Source: Lachnospiraceae bacterium | GTDB lineage: Bacteria; Bacillota; Clostridia; Lachnospirales; Lachnospiraceae | Direction: 5' to 3' | Assembly (NCBI GenBank): GCA_016280395.1 | Contig: JAEEGQ010000029.1 | Location: 28,983-92,982, forward strand | Length of the DNA stretch: 64,000 nt | Part shown: piece by piece, positions 28,490 to 36,631 of the stretch | Layout: each line of letters starts with the position of its first letter | How positions within the stretch are numbered: the stretch's first letter is position 1 | Made by a program: the position numbers and the translations under genes | Notes under the pieces: generated by a model | Seen by the model: only the letters and a program-made list of their open reading frames with translations | What the model was told of the DNA's origin: nothing | Databases searched by the model: none

Positions 28490-29917
28490 TTATTCGATCG
28501 TGGAAAGCAGCTCTTCAACAGTCTTGTAGAGACTTATCGAGGAGGAAAGGTTAAGTCTTTCTTTAGGCGAATGTATATCATGCATTTCGGGCCCGATGGA
28601 GATCATATCAAGCTCCGGCTTCATCTTCGCAAACAGTCCGCATTCAAGACCGGCATGGATAACATTGAACTTTACCGGGATCCCGTGTGTCTTTTCGAAA
28701 GCCTTTGCATAAGCATCCCTGAGCTTCGATACGGGCTTGTATTCCCAAGCGGGATATTCGCTGTTTTCAGTGCCCGTACCGCCTGCTTTTTCAAGTATCC
28801 TGCGGACTCTCCCGCTTAAGAACTCTTTTTCTCCAAGCACGGAACTTCTGAGGCTTATATTAAATTTAGCTTCGTCTTCGTTCAGCGCAAACACACCGAG
28901 ATTAAGCGAGGTTTCAACAAGCCCTTCGATATCGGGACTTAATGCCTGTACACCGTTAGGAAGCGCAAGGAGCGCGAACAGTACATTTTCAAAGGAGTCT
29001 TTTGTACATGTCAGAGCGGATGTTTCGTCTTTGAATTCAGCTGTTATGCTTATGCTCTTTTCGCGTCTTCTGTATTTAGCTTCGATATCTTTAAGATATC
29101 CTTCAATCTGTGATCTGTCAAAACCATCGTCAAGAATGAGCGAAGCCTTTGCAAAGGAAGGGATCGCGTTGTCTTTCTCACCGCCGGACAAAGACAAAAC
29201 AGTGTAGCCGGCGAAGCTCTTAAGTTCCTCAAGTATCCTTGCAAGAAGCCTTACTGCGTTTGTGATCCCTTTATGGATCTCCGCGCCCGAATGGCCTCCG
29301 CGCAGCCCTTTGACGGTTATATCAAGCTGTCTTCCGTTTGCTGTTGCCCTATTAACGGGTATCCGCCCGTCGATCCTTAAGCCCCCGGCACATCCCGAAA
29401 GGCATTCGTCTTCATTTTCGGAATCCATGTTGATAAGGTATGACGCATCTTCAAAAACACCTGCATCAAGCGCTTTCGCGCCGTACATACCTGTTTCCTC
29501 GTCTGTTGTTATTATGCAGATAAGGTCGGGATGCTTTATCTCTTTATCCTCAAGAAGAGACATCATGTAGGCAAGAGCTATGCCGTCATCGCCACCGAGA
29601 GTCGTACCGTTTGCGCGTACCCATTCGTCTTCAAAGATCAGGTCAAGACCGGTATTTATAAAATCATGACCTGTACCCGGTTCTTCAACGCATACCATAT
29701 CCATGTGCCCCTGCAGTACAACGGGCTTTCCGGCGCCGCCGTTCTGAGCGGGTTTCTTTATGATGACATTGAGCTCTTTGTCGCAGGTGCAAGAAAGGCC
29801 AAGGTCCTTTGCAAAACCGCAAAGAAAGGCACTTATCTTTTCATTATGTCCCGAGCCTCTCGGAACCTTTGAAAGCGCTGTAAAATTCTTTATTATGTTC
29901 TTGTAATCTTCTATCAT
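28490..29917 (-). CDS. pepD: beta-Ala-His / Xaa-His dipeptidase PepD (M20)
   Basis: 475 residues, cytoplasmic di-zinc aminoacyl-histidine dipeptidase. Metal ligands are visible: His71 in LQGHMDMV, Asp110 in TLGGDDGIALAY, Glu140-Glu141 in TTDEETGMYGA, and Asp near 164 in INMDSENE. The lid domain with GGHSG-type motif (LRGGHSGAEIHKG, about 205-217) is intact. It releases amino acids from dipeptides. It stands alone between the UPF0210 gene and the LCP-like gene. Confidence 0.95.
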   Translation of the reverse strand: MIEDYKNIIKNFTALSKVPRGSGHNEKISAFLCGFAKDLGLSCTCDKELNVIIKKPAQNGGAGKPVVLQGHMDMVCVEEPGTGHDFINTGLDLIFEDEWVRANGTTLGGDDGIALAYMMSLLEDKEIKHPDLICIITTDEETGMYGAKALDAGVFEDASYLINMDSENEDECLSGCAGGLRIDGRIPVNRATANGRQLDITVKGLRGGHSGAEIHKGITNAVRLLARILEELKSFAGYTVLSLSGGEKDNAIPSFAKASLILDDGFDRSQIEGYLKDIEAKYRRREKSISITAEFKDETSALTCTKDSFENVLFALLALPNGVQALSPDIEGLVETSLNLGVFALNEDEAKFNISLRSSVLGEKEFLSGRVRRILEKAGGTGTENSEYPAWEYKPVSKLRDAYAKAFEKTHGIPVKFNVIHAGLECGLFAKMKPELDMISIGPEMHDIHSPKERLNLSSSISLYKTVEELLSTIE

Positions 29918-29990
29918 CTTTCAACCTTTTCAAAAGGCCTGACCATATTAAAACACCTGCAAACACAGAAGTTTCCGGTCGAAAGCCTTA

Positions 29991-31355
29991 TCAGTTCTTA
30001 AAGCTGTGGATCGGTGCGGGGATACGCCCGCCCCTCTTCATCATATCCTCGCAGGAGAACCTGTTTACGGGCATTATCGGAGCGTAGCCGAGAAGGCCTC
30101 CGAACTCCGCGGTATCGCCTACAGTCTTTCCGATAACGGGGATAAGCCTTACTGCCGTAGTCTTTGCATTTACCATTCCGATAGCCATTTCGTCGGCTAT
30201 TATGCCGGATATTGATGAATCCGGCGTGTCGCCGGGAACAGCGATCATGTCAAGCCCCACAGAGCATACACAGGTCATGGCTTCAAGCTTTTCAATGGAT
30301 AGAGCACCGGCATTTGCCGCATCTATCATCCCCTGGTCTTCACTTACCGGGATAAACGCGCCGCTGAGGCCGCCTACATAAGACGAAGCCATAACGCCGC
30401 CTTTTTTGACCTGGTCGTTAAGGAGCGCAAGGGCTGCTGTCGTACCCGGTGCGCCGGGCTGTTCAAGGCCTATGCTCTTTAATATGTCTGCAATGCTGTC
30501 GCCAACGGCAGGCGTAGGCGCAAGAGACAGGTCCACAATCCCAAACGGGATCCCGAGCCTGCTTGATGCTTCAAGTGCAACCAACTGGCCTACTCTTGTT
30601 ATCTTGAAAGCGGTTTTCTTTATTGTCTCGCAGAGTGTTCCGAAATCCGCGCCTTTAACAGATTCAAGAGCATGGAGCACAACTCCGGGACCGCTTACGC
30701 CGACATTTATGACACAGTCTCCCTCTGTAACTCCGTGAAAAGCTCCCGCCATGAACGGATTGTCGTCAGGCGCGTTACAGAAAACAACAAGCTTTGCGCA
30801 GCCGATTGAATCACGGTCTTTTGTAAGCACAGCCGTCTGTTTTATCACTTTACCCATGCGGACCACGGCATCCATGTTGATCCCGGTCTTAGTCGAGCCG
30901 AGATTGACGGAACTGCAGACCTTTTCGGTGCTTGCAAGGGCTTCGGGGATCGAATCTATAAGCAGGCTTTCGGCCGTTGTCATCGCTTTTGAAACAAGGG
31001 CCGAATAACCGCCGATAAAGTTGACGCCTACTTCTTTGGCGGCTCTGTCAAGTGTTTGTGCGATCGTAACAAAATCCCCGGGCTTTCTGCAGGCAGAGGC
31101 TCCTATAATTGAAACAGGGGTTACGGATATGCGTTTGTTGACTATGGGCACACCGTAGGATTTACCGATGTAATCTCCCGTCGCAACAAGATCCTTTGCA
31201 AGAGTTGTTATCTTGTTGTAAATATTTTCGTTAAGCCTTGAAAGATCGTCGCTTACGCAGTCAAGAAGGCTGATACCAAGCGTGATCGTACGCACATCCA
31301 GGTTTTCTTTGCTGATCATCTCGTTTGTCTCGATGACCTCGGATATATTGATCAT
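29991..31355 (-). CDS. PFL-family protein (UPF0210, DUF711)
   Basis: 454 residues, a full-length UPF0210 protein. The opening [24 protein letters not shown] and the glycine-rich blocks ([36 protein letters not shown]) fit the family. Function is not established; a link to glycyl-radical or nucleotide chemistry is sometimes suggested. AGGAG 8 bases upstream of the ATG. It is 11 bases after an ACT-domain gene, the usual partner across Firmicutes. Confidence 0.9.
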   Translation of the reverse strand: MINISEVIETNEMISKENLDVRTITLGISLLDCVSDDLSRLNENIYNKITTLAKDLVATGDYIGKSYGVPIVNKRISVTPVSIIGASACRKPGDFVTIAQTLDRAAKEVGVNFIGGYSALVSKAMTTAESLLIDSIPEALASTEKVCSSVNLGSTKTGINMDAVVRMGKVIKQTAVLTKDRDSIGCAKLVVFCNAPDDNPFMAGAFHGVTEGDCVINVGVSGPGVVLHALESVKGADFGTLCETIKKTAFKITRVGQLVALEASSRLGIPFGIVDLSLAPTPAVGDSIADILKSIGLEQPGAPGTTAALALLNDQVKKGGVMASSYVGGLSGAFIPVSEDQGMIDAANAGALSIEKLEAMTCVCSVGLDMIAVPGDTPDSSISGIIADEMAIGMVNAKTTAVRLIPVIGKTVGDTAEFGGLLGYAPIMPVNRFSCEDMMKRGGRIPAPIHSFKN

Positions 31356-31366
31356 GATATGTGCTC

Positions 31367-31639
31367 CTAAATCCTGTGCATATTGTCAAAGATCTCGGAT
31401 TTCTGCATCCTGATCTCCACACCGATATCGTTTCCGGTAGCCTTGAGTTCTTCGGCAAGAGTGACAAAATCCTTGTCTGCTGCAGAATAATCGGCTATCA
31501 TCATCATCGTAAAATAGCCCTGTACAATGGTCTGCGAGATATCAAGGATGTTGATCTTGTTTTCGGACAGATAGGTACACACCTTGGCGATGATGCCCAC
31601 TGTATCCTTTCCGACAACAGTTATTACAGTCTTGTTCAT
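31367..31639 (-). CDS. ACT-domain regulatory protein (UPF0237)
   Basis: 90 residues, a single ACT domain ([35 protein letters not shown]), an amino-acid-binding regulatory fold. Start at 31639 has AGGAG 8 bases upstream; the longer frame to 31669 overlaps the upstream gene. Paired with UPF0210, so it probably senses an amino acid for that protein. Confidence 0.9.
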   Translation of the reverse strand: MNKTVITVVGKDTVGIIAKVCTYLSENKINILDISQTIVQGYFTMMMIADYSAADKDFVTLAEELKATGNDIGVEIRMQKSEIFDNMHRI

Positions 31640-31658
31640 CTTAAATGCTCCTGTTTTA

Positions 31659-32444
31659 TCAGTATTCAAAAGGACCTGTAGGTATGTCCCTGTTGGCTAC
31701 GGTTATTTCCGGCATTTCCGGTCCGTACTTCCATGCTGCTGCAACAGCCGAACGCATAGTCTCATAGGCAAGCTCGGGATAATTGTTCTCTTTGCTCAAA
31801 TGCCCGAGGATTATATGCTTTAATCCGGGTTCCATGACTTTAACGGCAAATTCCGCAGCGCTGTCATTTGAAAGATGTCCGTGAGAGCTTAATACACGCT
31901 GCTTTAACGAAAACGGATAACTTCCGGCCATAAGCATGTTCGGGTCATGATTGGATTCGAGATAAAGCATCGCCGCGCCTTTTGCAGCCTTCACAAATTC
32001 GTCCGTATATTCACCGACGTCTGTTATCACAACAGTTTTTCTGTCTTCGTGGGTAAAGGTGTAAAAGACGGGATCTGTCGCATCATGCGGGGCAGAATGC
32101 GGAATGAACCTCACTCCGTTAAAAGCATATTCTTTTTCCGGCGTTATCTGCATGAAAAGCTTTACCGGAATGTCTCCCTTAAAAGAAGCCATTACAGCGG
32201 CAAGCGTTCCTTTTGTCCCAAAGACCGGTATGGGATGGGCTTTTAAGAAAACCTCGAGTCCCATGATATGATCGCTGTGCTCGTGTGTGACAAATACAGC
32301 TTCCGGATCCCTGAAACCCGCGTTTTTATACGAGTTGCAGATACGCTTCGAACTTACGCCCGCATCCACAAGGAAACTGTGTTCGCCCGTGTCGAAGTAC
32401 AGGCAGTTTCCGGAGCTTCCGCTGGCAATGCAAAACAGTTTCAT
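31659..32444 (-). CDS. metallo-beta-lactamase fold hydrolase (WalJ/YycJ-like)
   Basis: 261 residues. The metal-binding THEHSDH (residues 53-59), an Asp/His-rich core (SNHDPNML, SSHGHLSNDSAAEF, LGHLSKENNYPELA) and the start MKLFCIASGSSGNCLYF match the YycJ/WalJ group of MBL-fold enzymes. In Bacillus, WalJ is a DNA exonuclease-like protein affecting the cell-wall or DNA-repair phenotype. It overlaps the diguanylate cyclase stop by one base (TAATG). Its usual WalRK neighbours are absent. Confidence 0.88.
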   Translation of the reverse strand: MKLFCIASGSSGNCLYFDTGEHSFLVDAGVSSKRICNSYKNAGFRDPEAVFVTHEHSDHIMGLEVFLKAHPIPVFGTKGTLAAVMASFKGDIPVKLFMQITPEKEYAFNGVRFIPHSAPHDATDPVFYTFTHEDRKTVVITDVGEYTDEFVKAAKGAAMLYLESNHDPNMLMAGSYPFSLKQRVLSSHGHLSNDSAAEFAVKVMEPGLKHIILGHLSKENNYPELAYETMRSAVAAAWKYGPEMPEITVANRDIPTGPFEY

Positions 32445-34183
32445 TATTTGTGTTGTCTCTTTCTTCCGGCCTCAAATTCATCAACATCCGGGCCGTCACA
32501 TTTGATCTGGTTCCTGCCGTGTTCTTTTGCATAATACATGGCGGAATCCGCGCATCCGAGAAGCTCGTTTGAAGACTTCCTGATCTCAGGATACGTTGAA
32601 AAACCGATACTTACGCTGACAGAAAGGGTTTTACCGTCATATTCAACGGTTGCCCTGTCAATATTGCCCTTGGTCTCTTCAAGGATATTTTGGCATTTCT
32701 CCCTGTTACATTCGGGAAAAACAAGGACAAATTCCTCACCGCCGTATCTTGCGGCAATACCGCCGTATTTGTCGGCAGCTTCGTCAAGTAACGACGCAAG
32801 CTTCTGAAGGACAACATCACCGCAGGCATGACCGTAGGTATCGTTAAAGCCTTTGAAATGGTCAATGTCGAACAGCGCTGCCGAAAGAGGTGTATGGTTG
32901 TTTTCGGCATCATGCCCCATCTGGGACATCTTCTCGTTAAGCGTCCTGCGGTTAAATATCCCTGTCAGTCCGTCGTTTATTGCCATCTGCTCTACGGCGG
33001 TATAAAGTGTGATATTGTTTATACCGAGCAGTACCTGTGCCGCGATGTTTGAAAACAGGTTTTCGGAATCGTCGAAATTATCGCGGATATTGCTTCCCAG
33101 ATATATTATTCCCTCTTCCTTGTCATCTTTGAAAAGAGGTATCTTCGCAATTGAACAGAGCATATCGCTTTCCGTGCAGAAACGCATGGAATCGATATTC
33201 AGCTCCTTATCAACCGAAGGAGTCCGCGAATCTTTATTGTTAAGGCCTTTTGAAATGATCTCTGCCGAATAAGCCTGCAAAAAGCCTTCTGAAATATTCT
33301 TTGCCCTGGCGTTGAAAACAACACTGCCTTTTTTGGTCACGGGCGCAAGGAGCACACAGCAGAAAAGCAGGTTGTCCATCGATTCGCACATCGCCTCGGG
33401 TATCTTGTCGGAAAGCGACTGGATATCAAGACATGCGGCCACATTTTTAAGGAGTTCGTTCTGGGTGTTGATCTCCGCGTTTACATGCTGGATCTGCCTG
33501 TTGGCGGTCTCCATCTTTATACGCTGGATACCAAGTTCCTCATTTGCCTTCTTGATCTTCTCCTGATGCAGCTTTAAGGTCTCGTTCATTTCCTCTGTCT
33601 TTTCGGTCATCCTTCGCTGCTCGAAGATCTTGTGTTCGGAGGCAAGAAGCCACGAAACAAAGATATTGCACAGAAGAAAGACCGCGGCGACAACTGCCGC
33701 AATCTCGGCAATTGACCCAAGTGCAAGGATCGCGTTATTGCCGTAATCGGCCGAGCTTGAGATCAGAAGCAGCTTGACGAGCACAAATGCGGTGATCGGG
33801 AAGATCATGGTGCCGATAACGATAACGCGCGTGTATTTGTCGGAATAATCGAAAAGGAATATCATCTCGATCATCCTGACAAACAAAAGGATAAAGGAAA
33901 TAACTTCCGTCTCGCGTATACCCGAATCGTTGTAAACGATGAACGCGGACAAAAGCAGGAATTCTGCGATCCTTATCCCTATAAGTATCCTGTTCTTAAC
34001 TGTCTGGTCTTTCCCGAGCACTCTGGCAAGGATTATATCGACTATTGCACATGAAGCAAAAACGATCATGCCGAAAAGCACAGAGGCACCGCCATCCCTT
34101 ACAAAATACTCGATGGCGGTTATCAGTGCGATGATCTCTATGATCGCGTGCATCTGACCGAATTTTAAGTTTCTTTCACCCAT
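32444..34183 (-). CDS. membrane diguanylate cyclase (GAF-like + GGDEF)
   Basis: 579 residues. Five or six N-terminal membrane helices (1-185), a coiled-coil linker (about 190-245), a GAF-like domain (about 250-400) and a GGDEF domain (about 410-565). The active-site motif is GGEEF at about 481-485, with FDIDHFKGFNDTYGHACGD about 30-40 residues earlier, so c-di-GMP synthesis from two GTP is expected. No RxxD inhibitory site is seen 5 residues upstream of GGEEF. Located between the FtsA-like gene and walJ, an unusual setting. Confidence 0.92.
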   Translation of the reverse strand: MGERNLKFGQMHAIIEIIALITAIEYFVRDGGASVLFGMIVFASCAIVDIILARVLGKDQTVKNRILIGIRIAEFLLLSAFIVYNDSGIRETEVISFILLFVRMIEMIFLFDYSDKYTRVIVIGTMIFPITAFVLVKLLLISSSADYGNNAILALGSIAEIAAVVAAVFLLCNIFVSWLLASEHKIFEQRRMTEKTEEMNETLKLHQEKIKKANEELGIQRIKMETANRQIQHVNAEINTQNELLKNVAACLDIQSLSDKIPEAMCESMDNLLFCCVLLAPVTKKGSVVFNARAKNISEGFLQAYSAEIISKGLNNKDSRTPSVDKELNIDSMRFCTESDMLCSIAKIPLFKDDKEEGIIYLGSNIRDNFDDSENLFSNIAAQVLLGINNITLYTAVEQMAINDGLTGIFNRRTLNEKMSQMGHDAENNHTPLSAALFDIDHFKGFNDTYGHACGDVVLQKLASLLDEAADKYGGIAARYGGEEFVLVFPECNREKCQNILEETKGNIDRATVEYDGKTLSVSVSIGFSTYPEIRKSSNELLGCADSAMYYAKEHGRNQIKCDGPDVDEFEAGRKRQHK

Positions 34184-34189
34184 AAGTCA

Positions 34190-35932
34190 TCAAACCTTTA
34201 TGTCAACGGTAAAATTCTCAAATATCCTGACGTAATTGTCCGCAGGGACATGGTTTACCTCCACGAGCGAAGGTTTTTGCATATCGAGGGCTTCAAGGAG
34301 CTCCGATACCAGATAGAAGTCTTTTTTTACGATGGAATCGCCTTCAGAGATCCTGTAATCTTTTCCTACCTGTTTGCCGTTTGCAAGGAACAGACGCGGC
34401 ATCCTCACGTTTTTCCCGTTTATCGTAAAGACGATGCTGTCCGTCTTGGCTTCCTTAAGCTCGGAAAGCAGCAGCTTTGCGGGCTTTCCGGCAGTGGAAT
34501 CCTTTATGGTGATCTCATCATAATTTGTGATAAGAGTGCTTATCGAAGCAGGTTTTCCGTTGACCTTTATAACGGCTGCCTCTCCCATCTCGCCGCGCAG
34601 CATCCTGCGTTCACCGTTGAAGGTGAAATTAAGCGATTTCCCGGTACGGGGGAAAAGCCTTTCGTTGGGGAAACCGAGCTTTGCGGCGGCATCCATGACA
34701 GCGGTCTTTCCGTTGTCATAAAGCTTTATGCGCTCTTTGTTTACTGTGACAAATATGATATTGTTCTTTGCTTCGTAGTAGTTGAGGCATATACCGATAG
34801 GCGTTACAAGAGTTGAATCCTTTGAGAAGCCGTCTTCGGGGAACTTGACAAAATCAAGCACTTCCGCACCGCGTAAAGCAACACGCTCCTTTGGAATGCC
34901 GAGTCTGTCTGCAAGCTGCGGGATAAAGGTCGGGAACTTGCCGCCGCCTCCGACAACAAATACTGCGCTGACGGGCTTTCCGCCGTTAAGCTCGAGAATC
35001 TTGTCGGCAACCTGTCTTGTAATGTCATCCACAACAGGATCGGCCTGGGCTTTAACATCTTCCGCGGAAACCTTAAGCTTTGTTCCCATTATGTCTTTGT
35101 ACTGTATATCCTTCTTTTTGCCCGTATTGAGCTTTATCTTTTCGGCTGTGTCAAAATCGACAAGGTATGCCTGCATTATGCTTTCTGTGATGGCATCGCC
35201 TGCTTTGGGGATCATGCCGTAGGCAACGATGCTTCCGTCCTTCGTGACACAGATATCGGATGTGCCTGCACCGACATCAACAAGCGCAATGTTCAAAAGC
35301 CTGTAGTTTCCGGGGATAGCAACGTTGATGGCTGCGATAGGCTCGAGTGTCATGTCCGCTACATCAAGGCCCGCCTTTTCAACTGCTGCATAAAGGCTCT
35401 CAACAACCTCCTGCGGAAGGAAGGTCGCAATGATATCCGCCGCGATCTTCTTACCCCTGTGGGATTCAAGGTTCGTCATCAGGAATCCGTTGAGGTAATA
35501 TCTTATGACGGTGTGTCCGACACAGCTGAATATCTCGTCGGAGTTTTCCGCCTTTATCTGGGCGTATGCCTTTTCGATACCGCCCGCAACAAGAGTCCTT
35601 ATATGCTCCGGCTCGATTATGGTATCCTCGTCAAATTCAAGGTCGCAGGATGTTTCAACAGTCTTTAACACACGGCCTGCGGCTGCGATACACACTTCGG
35701 TAAGCTTTCTGTCTATCTTTTCTTCAAGCTCACGCTTAACGATACCGATAGTCTCTGCGACTTTTTCGATATCATGTATCTGTCCGTCGAGCATGGCACG
35801 GGTCTCATGAAAGCGGATACTCTGCGCCACTATCGTGAATTTTCTCTCTCCTGTCTTGTAACCGACTGTTCCGACTATGCTTCGCGTGCCGATATCAAGC
35901 CCGAAAACAAGCTGCTGCGGTAATTTAGTCAC
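34190..35932 (-). CDS. FtsA-like ASKHA ATPase with C-terminal extension
   Basis: About 580 residues. The ATPase core (residues 5-390) has the phosphate motifs FGLDIGTRSIVGTVGY, ALVDVGAGTSDICV and VFVVGGGGKFPTFIPQLADRLG, and an inserted SHS2-like segment, typical of FtsA/PilM. About 180 further residues (400-580) form a C-terminal extension with no clear membrane-binding helix. The GTG at 35932 with GAGAGGGG upstream is chosen; the frame extends to 35995. Such extended FtsA-like proteins sit near polA/coaE in Lachnospiraceae, apart from ftsZ, so it may be a second actin-like protein rather than the divisome FtsA. Confidence 0.82.
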   Translation of the reverse strand: MTKLPQQLVFGLDIGTRSIVGTVGYKTGERKFTIVAQSIRFHETRAMLDGQIHDIEKVAETIGIVKRELEEKIDRKLTEVCIAAAGRVLKTVETSCDLEFDEDTIIEPEHIRTLVAGGIEKAYAQIKAENSDEIFSCVGHTVIRYYLNGFLMTNLESHRGKKIAADIIATFLPQEVVESLYAAVEKAGLDVADMTLEPIAAINVAIPGNYRLLNIALVDVGAGTSDICVTKDGSIVAYGMIPKAGDAITESIMQAYLVDFDTAEKIKLNTGKKKDIQYKDIMGTKLKVSAEDVKAQADPVVDDITRQVADKILELNGGKPVSAVFVVGGGGKFPTFIPQLADRLGIPKERVALRGAEVLDFVKFPEDGFSKDSTLVTPIGICLNYYEAKNNIIFVTVNKERIKLYDNGKTAVMDAAAKLGFPNERLFPRTGKSLNFTFNGERRMLRGEMGEAAVIKVNGKPASISTLITNYDEITIKDSTAGKPAKLLLSELKEAKTDSIVFTINGKNVRMPRLFLANGKQVGKDYRISEGDSIVKKDFYLVSELLEALDMQKPSLVEVNHVPADNYVRIFENFTVDIKV

Positions 35933-36010
35933 TGTAATACCCCTCTCTTTTTGGAGCCTTTGAGCCATTTTGGACCCAAATAGCACAACATTCATTTAAT
36001 TATAACACAT

Positions 36011-36631
36011 TCATTTGTTTTTTGCCATCTTTTTAAGTTTATTAAGTATGATCTTCTTTACTGCTTCGGGTCTGTCCCCGTCTTTATTGACAATAACGGC
36101 ATCGCTTGTGGCCCTGAAATACCTGTCGGTGTTCTGTGAACGCATGACGCTTTTTATCTTTTCATCGCTGTAACCACGGGTCGTTTTAAGCCTGTCTGCG
36201 CGCATCTTTTGCGGGGTATAAACATACCAGACATGATCGCACATTTTATGGCAATTTGCCGCGACAAGTATGGCAGACTCGAGCACTATGACTTCTTTCC
36301 TGCCTCTGTTTTCTCGTATAAGCCTTTGGGACTCTTTTATCACTTCGGGGTGAGTTAAGGAATTCAGGAGCTTTAGCTTTTCCGCATCATTAAAGACAAT
36401 TGCGGAAAGCTTTGCCCTGTCTATCTCGCCGGACTTTAAGAGTATGTCCTTTCCGAAAGCATCAACTACTTTTTTGTAGGATATCCCGCCCTTCTTCATC
36501 TGTTCCTTGGCAACAGAATCGGTGTCGATGACAAGCGTGTCGGCAACCTCTCCGATAAGCCTGCAGATATAGCTTTTTCCGGAGCCTGCGGGCCCCGTTA
36601 TGCCGATAACAACGGCTTTATTTTGCTTCAT
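36011..36631 (-). CDS. coaE: dephospho-CoA kinase
   Basis: Last step of coenzyme A synthesis. 206 residues. P-loop GPAGSGKS at 13-20, DTDSVAKEQM near 36, LTHPEV near 90, and the Arg-rich lid with QKMRADRLKTTRGYSDE. It overlaps the polA stop by 14 bp, a common pairing polA-coaE. Confidence 0.95.
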   Translation of the reverse strand: MKQNKAVVIGITGPAGSGKSYICRLIGEVADTLVIDTDSVAKEQMKKGGISYKKVVDAFGKDILLKSGEIDRAKLSAIVFNDAEKLKLLNSLTHPEVIKESQRLIRENRGRKEVIVLESAILVAANCHKMCDHVWYVYTPQKMRADRLKTTRGYSDEKIKSVMRSQNTDRYFRATSDAVIVNKDGDRPEAVKKIILNKLKKMAKNK

